Source: Pseudisothecium myosuroides (taxonomy: Eukaryota > Streptophyta > Bryopsida > Hypnales > Lembophyllaceae). Taken from it: 64,000 bases of DNA. The notes under the pieces were generated by a model that made no database searches, had not been told where the DNA came from, and saw only the letters and a list, made by a program, of their open reading frames with translations. Below, in pieces: positions 1-13,063 of this stretch. Each line of letters starts with the position of its first letter. Position 1 is the first letter of the stretch. The translations under genes and the position numbers were made by a program. The stretch lies in contig OX637287.1 in assembly GCA_951799445.1 (NCBI GenBank), positions 51,179,724-51,243,723 on the forward strand, written 5' to 3'.

Positions 1-2990
1 AGTTGCTACTGATGAAACACTGTTGGGGTGTGGAATATACTTTACCATCACTGTACAGCTACTAAATGTTATGAGAATGACAAAATTGAATATTGCATTT
101 CTAGTAGTAAAATCCTCAAATCCCAAAACCCTAAACTTGTCACTTCCGTTTATTGAGTCGCTTAACTCCACAAAGCCGTGAAAAGCATGTCTATCCCACT
201 CTATAATTCATAGCTTTCAAAGTGGCAACTCCTAATAAACTCACCTAACGTTTTGCTAAAGAATGACAGAAGTTGCTAGTGCAGTTCCAATAGTCAATCC
301 TCAAACCCTTAAAATTTTGATAATCCTAGAAGGAAGCATTTTCCATTACTGAATTGCTTAATTAAGTCCGTAGACAAACAAACAATTTATAGGGAGCTAT
401 TAATTCACAATGTCCAAAAATTAGAAAATACTTTGAAGTAATATACGATGTTCAAATTCATGTACTTTCACTCTAAAGTAATATACTAGGTCAATAATAC
501 CTCATATTTAAAAATAAGATCTAGCATACCTTCCAAGAGATGGATCTAAGGTATTTATTATTAGTAGGTTCAGTTATGAGTTTGCTGGACTATTGTTTTG
601 GATGGAAAAGTTTGCTTATGGTCTTACAATGTGGATGAAACTGGATGTTGTGGCTGTTTGTCTATAGACTTAATTTAAGTGTAAATAGGACTAGCAATTT
701 AAACTGGTTTCCATTTGCAAGTCAAATTGTGTCTTAGATACTTTACCAGAGTCGAATCAGCAGGTTTCTATAGATATGAAAGGGACAAATTGGCAAGATC
801 GGAAGGGTGTCAATTTGACAAGGCAACTTTCCAGTGAAGAGCCATCTTCACAGTTTTGGGACTATAAGTCCAAAGGTCTAATTGCTTTTACTTAGTTCAT
901 ACAAGTGTGTATGACTTATGTAATTCTTGCGCTCAAATTTTGGTGAATATATTTTTAGTTTCCAAGCTTGCAAGTTGGCTGTTCTTGTTGTGAGGATTCT
1001 CGTTCAGTGAAGTGTATTTGTATCAAATTGGCGATGTGATACTGCGTAGTGGTGTGTGACGCTGGAGCTTGGACAAATCGGCATTAAGTTACACAAGGAC
1101 TTAAGTAATATTTGTCTGTTATGCTTGTGTATATGAATCGGTCTATTTGACTATACTAAGCGGTGAATAAATTGTGAATTAAACTAAGTTGTTCAGTCAA
1201 TTGCTTGAAAGTTTAAGTGATTGGAACTTTGAATATTGGGAACTTAAAATTGAACGGATTAATAGTGTCTCAATTGTGCTATTCAGCTGCGTTCTCAATC
1301 GATTTGACTGTGTTTGGCTAAGTCTGGACAAATCGGTTGTGAGTAAGTATAAAGGTTGTGTAAACAATTAAGTGTGTGAAATTTTTGTAATTACTGGCGT
1401 GATGAATTCTAGCGTTGCTTGACTGCAATTTAATATTACAGTATAATAAAGTCAAATTGGAAGAACTAAACTGTGAAGGTCCCAAGAATAATTTGATGAA
1501 GGAAATTATTGGATCTCCGATATTTGTTCACTGAGTCGTAAGTATTGTTGTGTGAAATTAATTCTTATTGGATTGATTTGAAGATGTCAAGTTTGCCTTC
1601 TCAAGGTGCATGATGCCCGGAACTTAATGACTAAAGTTGTTCAAAATCTCTCGAAGTATACCATGACTGAAGTTGCTTACCAGACGTGAGATTTAGAAAG
1701 TTTCTAATGTGAAAACCTGACTAAATTACAAAGAAGCAAGGATGCTTAGTGAATGCTAGTGGGCGTTCAAAACAATTGCAATCTTGTGCTGAACTAGGAG
1801 TAGTATATACAAATGCAATAGCTGCTCATAATGTTGGGTTGTTTGTCAAATTGTAATGAATATTATTCCAGTTGTTTACTGATCACAATCTAATTGGCTA
1901 TGTGTGCTTGTGTTTGGATTTCTTGCGAGTAATGGAGAAACTCATTGTAGATACAACCCATTTACACAAAATAGAAATATCCGTAACACAATTATAAAAT
2001 TGATAAACCTTGTTGGAGACTAGTTATGTCTAATTGATGGCAAAACTGATGGACTAATGAGCAAACCTGGAAATATAATCAGAGTTTTGTAGTAATTGAG
2101 TAAGTGTGTAGAGCAAATTGACAAAATTAATTTAGTTGCAGTCTAAATGCCTTTGCAATTATGAACAATTCTTGAGAGTTACATTGATAGAATCATTTGT
2201 AAAGCGTTTAAATTTGAATTAGTTTCCAACGTGTGTAATTGTTAGCCAGCCTACTGGCACAGTTTGCAGTATATGTCTATTTGGCAGCATAGCTTGAGTC
2301 TAGTCGACTAGATCACGGGCATCGAGTTTTCCGTGGTCATAGAACAAGCGGAGTTCTTGAGTGGTCTCGGGGGAACTTTTTGACCATTTGACCCAATTGC
2401 GGTATAAAACCACTTAGCTGGCAAGAAATGAAGCAAGTGGCGACGAGCATTAAACACGCACAGGAAGGACCCAATTCCTTCATGCTCTTGCATACGGTGC
2501 ATTGACATAGAAAATACAATTTTTGTGAGCATAATTAAAGTTGTAATTAGGCTAGTAAATAGAATACAGCCTAGGAGAGTTAAAAAATATATATAGAAAG
2601 AATTAATTAAAGAGTTATCTTGTCCCTAAAAGTTTATTGTAATTATGAATATATAATTTGGCACATTGATAATGTGGTTAGAGCATGCATCCAAACAAAT
2701 TGACCTCTCTTGACGAATTGACTTGAGATTTGACCAACAAAGCTAAAACACTAGACATGATTGGAACGTCATACATTGAGTCTATATTATAGCATTGGAA
2801 TTTGGATTGTGACAAATTGACATTAGGAATTATTTCCTTGGGTGTATTTCTTTAAAACAAATCCAAAGTACCCATAAATATGTATCCAAAATATGAATCA
2901 AGTGACTTCAATCATACAAACGTTTGACTTATTGACCTTTCCTTAGGAATTAACCCCCCTATGTTTATTGTCTTGAGGTTTTGTCAAATA
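1..2990. other. AT-rich stretch without recognisable gene
   Basis: No frame here is long or has a composition suggesting a protein; the longest are about 60 to 75 codons and none resembles a known family. I see no tRNA or rRNA, no clear terminal inverted repeats and no tandem array. It is probably old intergenic DNA or decayed transposon sequence. Confidence 0.5.
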
Positions 2991-3140
2991 GGCAAAATCT
3001 ACATTATAGAGGTCCACACAACAAGGGAGACTTTATAAGAAGATAAAGGCGCACTTAAAGAAAACACACAATGGAGGTTCAAAGCCTCACCATTTCGGAA
3101 GGAGGTCCACTCAACAAGGGAAACGTTAGAAAAAGATAGA

Positions 3141-4222
3141 GGGTGATTGCACGAAACACCTGTACTGTCTGGTTGCGTTTTTTTTGGGACCACTACAACT
3201 TTTGCTATAACTATTGATTTATAGTTTTAATGCCAAAACCAAAAAAACGCTTCCTAGATGTCTTGATTGTAATTGTATCCCTTATTTTTCAGAAATTAAA
3301 AAAAATCAATTTATATTTAAAATTCAATTTTGTTAATTTGTCACACTTTGACATTTAGGGGTTTCTAGTACTATTGAGCGGTTTAAATTAATGATTTTCA
3401 GTTGAAATTTCTACGGTATATTTCCCTAGTAGGTAGACATGTTCTTGCCAAAGATCATTTAAAAATACATTATTTTATATCCTCCACAGCTGTGCAAATA
3501 GGCCTCCCTAGCGCGCGCACTTGTGAACAATAAAAATGGTTTTGACTTCATTTTTTTGGTCAAATCTCATCACCAAGAAGTCCTCCTAAATGTCCAATTT
3601 TTAGTTTTGTTTAAATTTTTTTTTTCTATTTTCTACAAATTAAAATGTTAAAGGATGTATTTTCCTCTTCGCTAGAATAGTCTGTAGAATTGTCCTAGAA
3701 AATACATCCTTTGACATTTTAATTTGTAGAAAATAGAAAAAAAAAATTTGAACAAAAGTAAAAATTGGCCATTTGGGAGGACTTCTTGGTGATGAGATTT
3801 GACCAAAAAAATGAAGTCAAAACCATTTTTATTGTTCACAAGTGCGCGCGCTAGGGAGGCCTATTTGCACAGCTGTGGAGGATATAAAATAATATATTTT
3901 TAAATGATCTTTGTCAAGAACATGTCTACCTACTAGGGGAATATACCGTAGAAATTTCAACTGAAAATCATTAATTTAAACCGCTCAATAGTACTAAAAC
4001 CCCCTAAATGTCAAAGTGTGACAAATTAACAAAATTGAATTTTAAATATAAATTGATTTTTTTTAATTTCTGAAAAATAAGGGATACAATTACAATCAAG
4101 ACATCTAGGAAGCATTTTTTTTTATTTTGGCATTAAAACTATAAATCAATAGTTATAGCAAAAGTTATAACGGTAAAAAAAAACAAGCAACCAGACAGTA
4201 CAGGTGTTTCGTGCAATCACCC
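3141..4222. mobile_element. Foldback (long inverted repeat) element, copy 1
   Basis: The two halves are near-perfect reverse complements, so the 1082-bp element is almost one palindrome. Termini are GGGTGATTGCACGAAACACC and its complement. It is flanked by the 4-bp direct repeat TAGA (3137-3140 and 4223-4226), read as the target-site duplication. It interrupts the LTR-type copy at 2991-5979. A relative with the same termini and a 4-bp duplication lies at 18833-19923. It has no coding capacity. A 4-bp duplication with GGG termini would fit the Sola superfamily, but that assignment is from memory and weak. Confidence 0.85.
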
Positions 4223-4706
4223 TAGAACACACTTCAAAAAGAACACTTAAAGAAGGTTCAAAGCTTTGCTGTTCTGGAGGGGGGTCCACTCAATAAGGGA
4301 AACGTTAGAAAAAGGTAAGAACACTTAAAGCAAACACATAAATTAGGACGAACGTTGTAATACAAAAAACTCACACACTAGAGGCCCCCAAAGCGGCATT
4401 GCTAAGGTACGGTGGGAGGTTACTCTAGGGTTAGTGCAAGACACCAAAAAAAACTCCTAATTCACATAAGTTAGCTCACAAGGATACATGAAGGATAGAA
4501 AAACTCTCAACTCACAACTTACTACACTAAAAGTACAGAAAGACAAGATAGGACCTTTAAAGCTTGAAATATGACAAGAATAGAGCCAAAAGTACTCCAA
4601 AAATACCGTAGAGGTTTTTGGCTTGAAACACCAAAATATCCAAAATAACATGGACCCATGGACCCAAAATAAGTATGGGGGTGATTTTAGAGAGGGAAAT
4701 GGAGCC

Positions 4707-4716
4707 CTTATATAGG
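4707..4716 (-). promoter_or_regulatory. TATA box of LTR-type copy
   Basis: The reverse strand reads CCTATATAAG, identical to 25293-25302 in the plus-strand copy of the same element, at the equivalent place in the repeat. It is the probable core promoter of the LTR. Confidence 0.5.
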
Positions 4717-5979
4717 TCTCCAAGGGCCCACTTCCCCCTCTAAATTCCTACTAGTAACCTTATCAACTTGGATTTTCATCCTAATCCCTAAAATTTAACT
4801 ATCTACCATCTATGTTGGACCAACATCCTAACTTTTGGAGATCAATTCCAATTGTCAAACGGATTGCGCCATTGGCTCCAAATCGCCATGTTCACTTCTT
4901 AACCCTCCAACTCCATACCGGAACCAAAAACCCATCATAGACTAATCTAGATTAAAAACCAAATTAAGATAAATTCATAAATCTTGGTGGTCTCCTAATT
5001 TGAGAAAAGTAACTAGCCTAGGGTCTCCGGTAGGTGCAAGAGAGTAGGAAAAGACTCCTTGTTGACTTTGTTTTATTGTCGTATGGCCCCAGAATGCCGG
5101 TCAACGTCGAGGGGACCTCGCCATGTGATTAATTCTTGAAGAATCTTGCCGGTTCGGGTACTTGCGGCTATCGGAATGTCGTCAAACTTATTGGGGCACA
5201 TTATTAATATAAAACAAGTTAATCTAATTTTTAGTGAGATTTTTTTGCAACCTGGGTAATTTACAAGAAAATCCTGTTGGAGGTTAGAACGGTTGACCGC
5301 CTGGAAGAGGTTCTTCTGTAAATCAAAAAATGCCGAGAATTTTCATGGGACCTCTAAGGGAGTCCCACAAAAGATGTGTAGGTGCGCTTCCATACCTAGC
5401 ACAATTGGTAAGTGGAGATCCAAATTGGCCGTCTCCTTGAATTGTCGATGGTGCGGGAATCTTTTGCAGATGAGGGAATCTTGACGAATCGATTTCGCTG
5501 TTGGACTTCTGGCATTGGATTTTGTCCAGAACAACATTTTTGGGCAATAGATTCCTCCACGGGCCTGTCTTGAGTTAGTGCTCCTACATACTAACAATCG
5601 GGGTTTTGGGGAATTCATCGATCTAATGGAGAATTCAAAACCTAACTCTAGGACTCGACCTAGTGGCCTTGCTATGGATCCCTCGGACTGACTTAGCCAT
5701 GAATTTCCACATTCACGGTGGGATTTAGTCCTTTGGAGGCTATGTGACTCAAATCCAACAAATTCTACTATCTTGTGATTTCTACTCTATATTTAGGCAA
5801 GGTTTGAGGAAGTTCTAAGTATAAAATCAAAATTAGACCAAATACTATAATGGATATGATACAATCTTATTTTGGTTCTACACTCTTTTTATGGATTTTT
5901 GTATACTTTTATCAACTTTAAATTGTAAATTTCAAAAAAAGAAATCTACAAGTCCCAAGCGACAAATTGGGAGCTCACA

Positions 5980-6268
5980 TACTTCCGTGGAGTGAATGTT
6001 GTGAGGTACTACGACACATTATTGAATTTAAACATACAATGAGCTAGCTAGAGTTATTGGCATAGAATCATTGGCATGACTGCAATTGATCTCCATCGAT
6101 ATGCCCTAGCTCCCACGCCTTCAATCAATAGACATATCGAAGTTGATAAAGTTGCTATTTCGTTTCAAGTCCTTTGACGCCATTCCCGATGCATATAGAC
6201 TCTCAGATTGACGCCAATTCCAATGCTGGTGAATTGATTCTTGAAATTGCAGATTACCGATGTGATAG
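5980..6268. repeat. Direct repeat, first copy
   Basis: It begins TACTTCCGTGGAGTG and matches 6666-7250 apart from the MITE inserted there, with scattered substitutions. No protein recognised. It abuts the 5-prime terminus of the LTR-type copy, so that element is inserted in or beside the repeat unit. This copy has no MITE and so shows the empty site. Confidence 0.75.
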
Positions 6269-6665
6269 CCAAACATTATTGAACATATTTGGAGCGTCAC
6301 AACTAAATTGAAAACCGGTTGATTGAATTATTTAACGAAATTAGTCAAATTACAGCTACAACCCAAATTGTGAGGATGGATTCATTATCGACAAACTCCT
6401 AGTTGTTGTTTCGAAGGTGTTGAGTGTGGTCATTGTCAGTGATGATTGAGTTGAAGCAATGCAATAATGAGCCTGAGCTAGTGATGCTTACTTCAGTAAT
6501 TATTATTTTTTTAATCCGAGATTGCATTGGAAGTTAGTCCTACATTGAACATTACCTGATGTATTCTCAGACCGTAACATACTGTGTTCATTAGGTGTGT
6601 AGGAGATCTTGCAGGTTATTTGTTGCACCTTTATCTATAGATGTGCGAAGAGCTTTGAGTCGATG

Positions 6666-7250
6666 TACTTCCGTGGAGTGAATGTTGTGAGGTAATACAA
6701 CACATTATTGAAATTAAACCATTAGAAGAGATTTGAGGGCTGCAAAGGGCCGTTTCAAGCTGTTCCTGTAGCTAGGAACAGTCAGAATATAAAAATAATT
6801 AAAAAATAAAATAAAATATTAAAATATGATTAAAATTTTTTAAAAATATTAAAAAATATTAAAAATATTAAAAAATATTAAAAAAATTAAAATATTAAAA
6901 AATATATAAAAATAATTTTTTTATTATTTTCTGACGTGGCACAGTCTTAGCCACGTTAGATTACTACTCCCAGGGCGTTTCCAGGGCCTAATAACTTGTA
7001 GTCTCTCGGAGCCCTCAAATTTCTTCTAATGATGCAATGAGCTAGCTAGAGTTACTGGCATAGAATCACTGGCATGACTGCAATTGATCTCCATCAATCT
7101 GCCCTAGCTCTCACGCCTTCAATCAACAGACATATCGAAGTCGATAAAGCTGTTATTTCGTTTCAGTTCCTTTGTTGCCATTCCCGATGCATGTAGACTT
7201 TTAGATAGATGTCAATTCCAATGTTGGTGAATTGCAGATTACCGATTTGA
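6666..7250. repeat. Direct repeat, second copy, with MITE inside
   Basis: Same sequence as 5980-6268 (shared GAGCTAGCTAGAGTTA and GACTGCAATTGATCTCCATC), but split after position 6720 by a 310-bp insertion. The intervening 6269-6665 is not repeated. No coding content recognised. Confidence 0.75.
6721..7030. mobile_element. MITE-like element with ATTAGAAGA termini, copy 1
   Basis: Terminal inverted repeats of about 21 bp begin ATTAGAAGAGATTTGAGGGC on the left and match the complement on the right with one mismatch. The interior is an A/T-only stretch followed by GACGTGGCA...GCCACGT. The empty site is preserved at about 6030 in the first direct repeat. A diverged relative is at 30322-30630. The exact target duplication (2 to 4 bp) cannot be fixed. 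Confidence 0.7.
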
Positions 7251-8802
7251 TTGCCCTCATGTTGAGTCTCAACCTTAAGGTGCTTAGGGACGAGTGTCAA
7301 ATGACATTGGCTAAGTATTTAATGAGCCATGGTGACTACACGAGCTACATAGAGCTAGTAGAATAAGACAAGAGTACGCCAAAATTTAAAAAACATTTAG
7401 CCAAGTTATTGGAGGGAGAATATGCGCTGCTCTTGGTATATTTCAATTCTCGTGATGAGGACTATCTAGATCCGCTTTATATATTTTCCATTACTTTAAG
7501 CAAGGGATTGCAAGCATTTGGGGATAATTACCTCCAATGAGGTGTCCCAAATTCCAATGCCTAAATAGATACCTTGCTTCATGGGAAAATCTGAAACCCA
7601 ATTCCAAGGCTTTTGCAAAGGAATTTGAAGTCCTGGCTATTTGAAAAAGTAAACTTGAAGTTTGTCGTACGAGAGGAGTACAATGAAGCCCGAGGAGTAG
7701 AGCGATGCGGCGGGTCTCTCGAATGTGGGTGGATCAAGGATCTTTCGTGCTCTGTGTTGAATTGTTGCTCTCAATCTGTTTTTGAGTGGTAGCACGGGCT
7801 CTCACCCTTCCTTTCAAACTCAAATACAAGCGAAATAGAGGACAAAAACGAGTTCGGACACGTTTATTAGGGTTAGTTTTTTTTAAAATTTTTGGCTGAA
7901 GTGGCTGGCAAGGATGGCGTTATACGTTGACTCGATGCGTCTAGTGCATGCGCCTGTGGCACCCACTACGTCAGAGATGGCACATGGACGATCTACGACG
8001 GTTAGAGCAGAAGGTTGCGTGGAGCCCGAACTCATTGCAGCGGTGACAAATCTGGATAAGCACAACAAACTTCATCCTACCATTGCTTGCCCGAGGGAGG
8101 AGCGGCCACTTGATTTTTCACGTAGCTGTGCGTTTTTATTATTAAATAACAATATTCTCATAGTTATGATGAACCAAGACATTGTCAAGAGGGATACGAA
8201 GCACTTATAGAAGCATGCAGCTTGGGGGGTGCAGTGAGCGTGAAGAGTTGATATATAGGTACAAACAAATGTAGGGTGCGAAAAAAAGATTTGGGGAAAA
8301 AATTATAATTTGATTTTATGTACTATAGGGTATATAAAATGCCATTGGGTGTCTTCAAATTACTATAGGGTGTGAAATATTAGGTTCCATTAGAAAAAAA
8401 GTTGACATAAGATACCCCCCTCTAAATTCAATTTCTGGGCCAAATGTCTTAATTAGCACTGCCCTGGGAGTATGTTTAGTCAGATAATTTAATTTTGAAC
8501 ATTGTACAGGCTGGCTTAGGGTGTGGCCGTCGGATCAAATTGGAGTCAGATGGCCGTCAGATGTAGTTCGTACATGGCCGTTGGATGCAGCGTGTACAGT
8601 CGACGGTTTTAGGTTTTTGCAGGGTTCAGCTCGTCGGTTTTCTCTTCTCTGATCTAGGGTTGGTCGCTCCTGTTTGTGATCTACGATTTGGTTGAAGGGT
8701 TTTCGATTAGGATTTGCGGTGTAGTTTGTTGTAGAAGGCTGTGTTTTTGGACAAGGGCTGCGTTATCACAGGAACTGAGTGTTGTGGTGTAGAGTTTGGA
8801 AG
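7251..8802. other. Gene-poor stretch; possible 5-prime flank of transposase-like gene
   Basis: Up to about 8.2 kb I see only broken frames, including a 98-codon one at 7914-8210 that I do not recognise. From about 8.5 kb the sequence becomes more GC-rich, with TCTAGGGTT and pyrimidine runs, as in a plant 5-prime untranslated leader. This leads straight into the ATG at 8803. No terminal repeats of the following element were found here. Confidence 0.3.
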
Positions 8803-9852
8803 ATGGCTTTGAATTTCAAATTGAAGTTATACACAATTTTGGATGAGGGCGTGTGGCCAGAGCTTCTGAGCCCTTTTTTTTGCCAAAGTGGCGATACTTA
8901 TGCTGATTTGCGGATTCGTTTGGAGAACGGCGGTTGTGTTGATTGGTCTTTTCAGTTCTGGGACTTCGATGACCAGTGTCGCATCCGACAGAAGTTTGAG
9001 GCTCTGAATCCAGTGAGTGAGCGTGTTTATGTGATTCCTGAGGCCGCTTCGAACAATGGAGGAGTTCGTAAGAGAATTTGCACTCACAATGTCGGAGAAA
9101 CCGGGAGCAACGACTTTGTGGCACCCACCAAAGTAGAGTTTCCTACAACAGGTGCCGATGAGTTGGAAGAGGATGTCACCCCTACTTGGCAAGAGGCGGA
9201 AGTGACTGTCAATGTCGAGACGCCTGAAGTGATTCAAGAGGAGAACAACTTGCTGCTATCCAAAGTGATTTCAGATGAGATCATGGAAAATTACAAGCAA
9301 GGGGCCCTGAAGCTAAGGAGGGAGCTAGCGTCCATGGATTTTGCAGATCATCTGTGGTCGCTTAAGAGTTACGATCAGCATGGTCTGGCTGTTGTCAAAA
9401 TTCATTGCCTGGAGTGCCAGAAGGACACTGGTGGTACAAGTGGTGATAACTCTCGGTCAGTCATACAAAACCTCTTTGCAAATTTTAAGAAATCTCACTT
9501 GCACTCCACACTGCACATTAAACAGTGGTGCAAGGGGAAGAACATCTTGTACAACGATCATCCTAAGAAGGAAGGCAATAAGGGTAAACCCTTAATTTAT
9601 ACTTCAGCTGACCATCAGAGGCTTGTGGTAGAAGGTTTGAGCATTCTGCAAAGCGTAAACGATTCTATCTCCGTAGATGATCCTCCCTTTGTACTAGTGG
9701 GAGATGCGGGAGGTTTGCAGTTAAAATTTTTTTGGTACAAGGTGCGTTGCAAGATTGATGGAGAAATAATGTTGTTGTGCCCACCTAAGGAACAATCTAA
9801 GAGGAAACCTAGAGAATCACCTCCACGGGCTGATTCACACAAAATGCTGTGA
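8803..9852 (+). pseudogene. N-terminal part of unknown transposase-like protein
   Basis: The open frame of 349 codons starts at the ATG at 8803; the same frame extends upstream to 8779 without a better start. I do not recognise the family. A possible zinc-binding cluster lies at residues 206-242 (CLEC, then HLHSTLHIKQWC), resembling BED or THAP-like fingers found at the N terminus of some transposases. The frame ends at TGA 9850-9852. The next long frame begins only a few bases later in another phase and is open across the join, so a small indel, or less likely a spliced intron, separates two parts of one protein. Whether it is a mobile-element gene or a former host gene is not settled. Confidence 0.5.
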
Positions 9853-9856
9853 GGAT

Positions 9857-12800
9857 TTGGCTGCGGTTGGGAAATCCAAGACGAAGTCAGTTGCACTGAG
9901 TACTGGAAAACGGGGTAGGCCATCAACTAGGTCCAGATCAACGTTGGGGAAGCAACTTGATTTGCATACCTGGTTCAACGGTTCTTCCATTGAGGATTCA
10001 AGGATTGCAGTGGAATCTCAATCAGGTATGGATTTGGACTCAATTTTGTCATTATTGTGTTGGGGTTTCTGGAAGAAGACCACTGAATATGGTGGTAAGT
10101 TGTATAGAGTGGATTCGTTGTTGAATGATCCCAAACCTGGAAGACTGTGGGTATCAGAACCTAGTACATCTGCAAAATTTGGGTTCAATAAAGAAATTGT
10201 GGTTGTCAAGGGCTGCTTTCGCCACATACGCTGTAAACGGTTGTCTTTCACGGGAGAACCTTTTCCAAATTTCATTTGTTCTGATTGCTCCGAGATTGTG
10301 CATACCACGGATTTCAGATTGAGGGTGTTTAGGGAGGGTCGTGCACTTGTGAAACGAGGCTCTAGGGATACTCAGTCTGGAAGAAGGGTAGATTACTTGT
10401 CACCTCAAGAGTTAGCCGCACATTCTCGCAATTTGGCTAGGAAATTTCGGGAAGAAAAGGCCATGCATTGGTTGATGAGGTCTAGGGTTGCCCAACTCAA
10501 AGTGCACCAGCGTGGACTAAAATTGAGTGCGGTAGAGAGCTTCAATAGGAAGGATGTGCTCTCTTTTTGTAACAACATTTTGGCTGCTCATAGAACAAAT
10601 GCTTTTGGTGGAAAGCCAGCTCTGTGGGACTTCCTCCGGGATGTCGCCACAAACTTGAATCGAGTCAGGCAGGGTCACAGATTCTCGAAAAATACCAAAT
10701 CATTTGCACAAGCTATGAAGATATATGGAGGCCGACGTATGTGTGATCTTTTTGCCTTGAATTTCAGAGGTCCTTCCTATGATAGTATAAAACGTGAAAA
10801 TAACAAAGGGGTGCAATTTATTGCTGGGGAGCATGCTGCTTTGTTTACTGCTGTTGCTCTAATCTACAGGGAGGCCAAATCAGCGCATGGAATTGAAGGA
10901 CCTGTGCCAGTGATCTTGGCTGAAGATGAGACAAAGGTAAAGTCAAGGATTTCGTGGGAGGCTCGTTCCGATGGCTTGGTTGGTTTTTGCGGAATTAAAG
11001 AAAATCATGTCTGTGTTTCAACATTCAGACTACAGGTAGGCAACGGTGAGTCTGGATATTCTGCTATAGTTGAGGCTTTCCGGGAAAATGAAAAAGGAAC
11101 TTTTGCTAGAGTTATTATGGTGAATCCGTTGCATGCTCAGTTGCCGAGACTAGTCTTGGTTGTATCTTGTACATGCAACTGCTTTGATTCTGCTTGGGTG
11201 CGAAATCAATGGAAGAGTATTGATGCTCTTTGGGAAGCAAGTTGTGGGACATCAGTGGGACCTGTTATAGGCCATGCTTCAGATGGAGACTCACGCAGAA
11301 GACAGCTTATGGTGAAAGATTACACTAGCAAGGTGGGGTTGAGGTATGAGATTCCATAGGAAGGGTGGTCTTTGTCTTGTGAATGGTTAGGTGAAAATAA
11401 AATTCAGGGCTTGCATGATCAGGATTTTATCCATAATGGAAAGAAGTTGATTAATCCACTTGATACTCCTGTAAAAAACCTTCAACTAGGGGCTGATGTA
11501 TGTTACCTAGACCATCTTGGTCAGGTTTATCAAAAGTTTGCTCTAGATCAGCACAGTTTGAGGAAAGAAGATGTACAGCGGACTGACAGACAAAACTGGG
11601 CCAGTGCACAACGTATTTGTGCCAAAAAGGCAAGGACTTGTTTACATGCACTAAGAACTGGAAGGGACGCACATCAGGAGAGAACACTAGGAACCGAGTT
11701 CTACTTGTCCATATGTGCTGATTACATTGACATTTTTCTATCCGTGTCTTTGAGCCTAAAGGAGAGGATTGTGCTTGCAAGCAAAGTGTTGTTCTTTTTT
11801 CATACATGGAAGTTGTGGTTCAAGTATGGGGACCACGGTGTAGGAGGGAATACAAAAACACCAACATTGCAAGAATGTTTTGTGAGTAACCAATGCTACC
11901 TTGACGTGCAACTTTCGTGTCATTTTGTGGTATTATTGATTAGATATTTTAGAGATGCATGTTCTCACCTCCCGGTTCCATTTCACCTCACAGGGTCTGA
12001 TTCGTGTGAGATCTTTTTTAGTAAGGTGGGGGGGATGTAGGGTATGGAAAGAGCGTATGATTTCCAAGAATTGGTGGGTTGTGCTAATACGGTGAACCAA
12101 CTAGCTGCAATTGAATATGGAGAGAATGGATTGCGGTTTAACCGCGCTCATAATAAGCAACGCAACATTTGGGCTGAGTTACACCCTGTAGAAGACGGAG
12201 AGGCACCTGCAGATTTGGCCGATTACAGCAGTCTCATGACAGATTCAAACATTGTCGACGCGCTGAAAGAAGGGTTGAAGGAAGCACAAACATAGTTGAA
12301 GGTGTTAAATATGGCACCCTCCACTTATGCAAAAAACAAGCTTTGGTTCTTACAGCCCTGGAGAGTAGAAAGTGCGGATCCCAAGCATTGGACCTATGTA
12401 CCATTGGCAAAACCGGTCCCAGGCGAAGATGGTGACGCAGAGGCTTTGAGAGAGTCCCTGGAAGCCCACATGGAGGTTGATTGTGCTCCGTCTGAAGAAA
12501 AAAATAGCGGCGCTGATGTTAGTGTGGTGGAGGCAGCCCTGGACGATGGGCAGGATGATCTTCAAGTGGTGGAGGAAGAATGCCGGGATGCCATATCACA
12601 GATGTGCGATTCAGCAGAGCCAAGTCAGCCCTTGGTGACTAATTCAGTAGTGCCCGAAACCAAAGTGCTCCCGGTAGTTGAGTACATGGGGAAGGCAATT
12701 TACAAATCAATTTTGGTTGCTGACTTGAATGGGAATCCACTCCTGTCAAAGGACCGTTTAACCCGGATCAAGAATTCGGTGTATTTCAACAATGCTGATG

Positions 12801-13003
12801 AATACTTGGTTGCTGCAAATTCGACCACAACTGCTTTCCTTGGACTTGGAACTGATTGTGGCGTGTTTTTTGTGCAATCTTCCACACTAACCACAACTTC
12901 TGCAGTGAAATCCGCACAGAAGCGGAACCGCGGATGTAGTCAACTTGGACGCCCAACTCCGGTGTCTACTAGTGCAGACGTGGGTACTTGGTGGTTGGGC
13001 TGA
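9857..13003 (+). pseudogene. DDE-type transposase-like protein, broken by TAG stops
   Basis: One reading phase runs over about 1,050 codons, interrupted only by TAG at 11357, 12038 and 12293, and then TGA at 13001. A basic AT-hook-like KRGRPSTRSR lies near the start. Candidate catalytic residues are Asp at 10925-10927 (in AEDETK), Asp at 11282-11284 (in HASDGDSRRR) and Glu at 12008-12010 (in GSDSCEIFFSKVGG). A conserved-looking DxxHNxKK segment follows the second Asp. The D...D...(insert)...E layout with a final ExFFS recalls P-element/THAP9-type transposases. That is analogy only. All three TAGs sit where Gln would fit. No terminal inverted repeats were found. As it stands it cannot make a full product. 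Confidence 0.6.
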
Positions 13004-13063
13004 GTCCAAAAAATTAGGAGGAGAGTTGGCAACAAGTGGGGACTGTGCAGAAACCCAGTCGAC

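Larger units (their letters stand above)
2991..5979 (-). mobile_element. LTR-type retroelement copy, minus strand, interrupted
   Basis: This stretch, read on the minus strand and leaving out the foldback at 3141-4222, matches the first 1.9 kb of the LTR-type element that starts at 24034. The two share the terminal TGTGA, the segment ending in ACTCCCAATTTGTC or its variant, a promoter-like segment with a TATA box, and the segment around the cytosine-rich stretch. The 5-prime terminus is at 5979 (reverse-strand TGTGAGCTCCC). I could not find the other terminus: similarity fades near 2990, so the copy is probably truncated. There is no coding capacity. It is most likely part of a long LTR. Confidence 0.6.

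Noticed and set aside
2523..2540. 3-prime terminus of the minus-strand LTR-type copy (TGTGAGC)
   Set aside because: Only seven bases match, and neighbouring sequence does not resemble the terminus at 30657.
7655..7675. Target duplication or homologue of the LINE 3-prime flank (TTTGTCGTAC)
   Set aside because: Ten shared bases at 24 kb distance with no further similarity are likely chance.
8816..9237. Minus-strand frames of 102 and 136 codons
   Set aside because: Mirror frames of the transposase-like coding strand; composition is not protein-like.
11330..11375. Short intron removing the TAG at 11357
   Set aside because: GTATGAG...CATAG could mimic splice sites, but the gap would be about 16 bases, too short for a plant intron.
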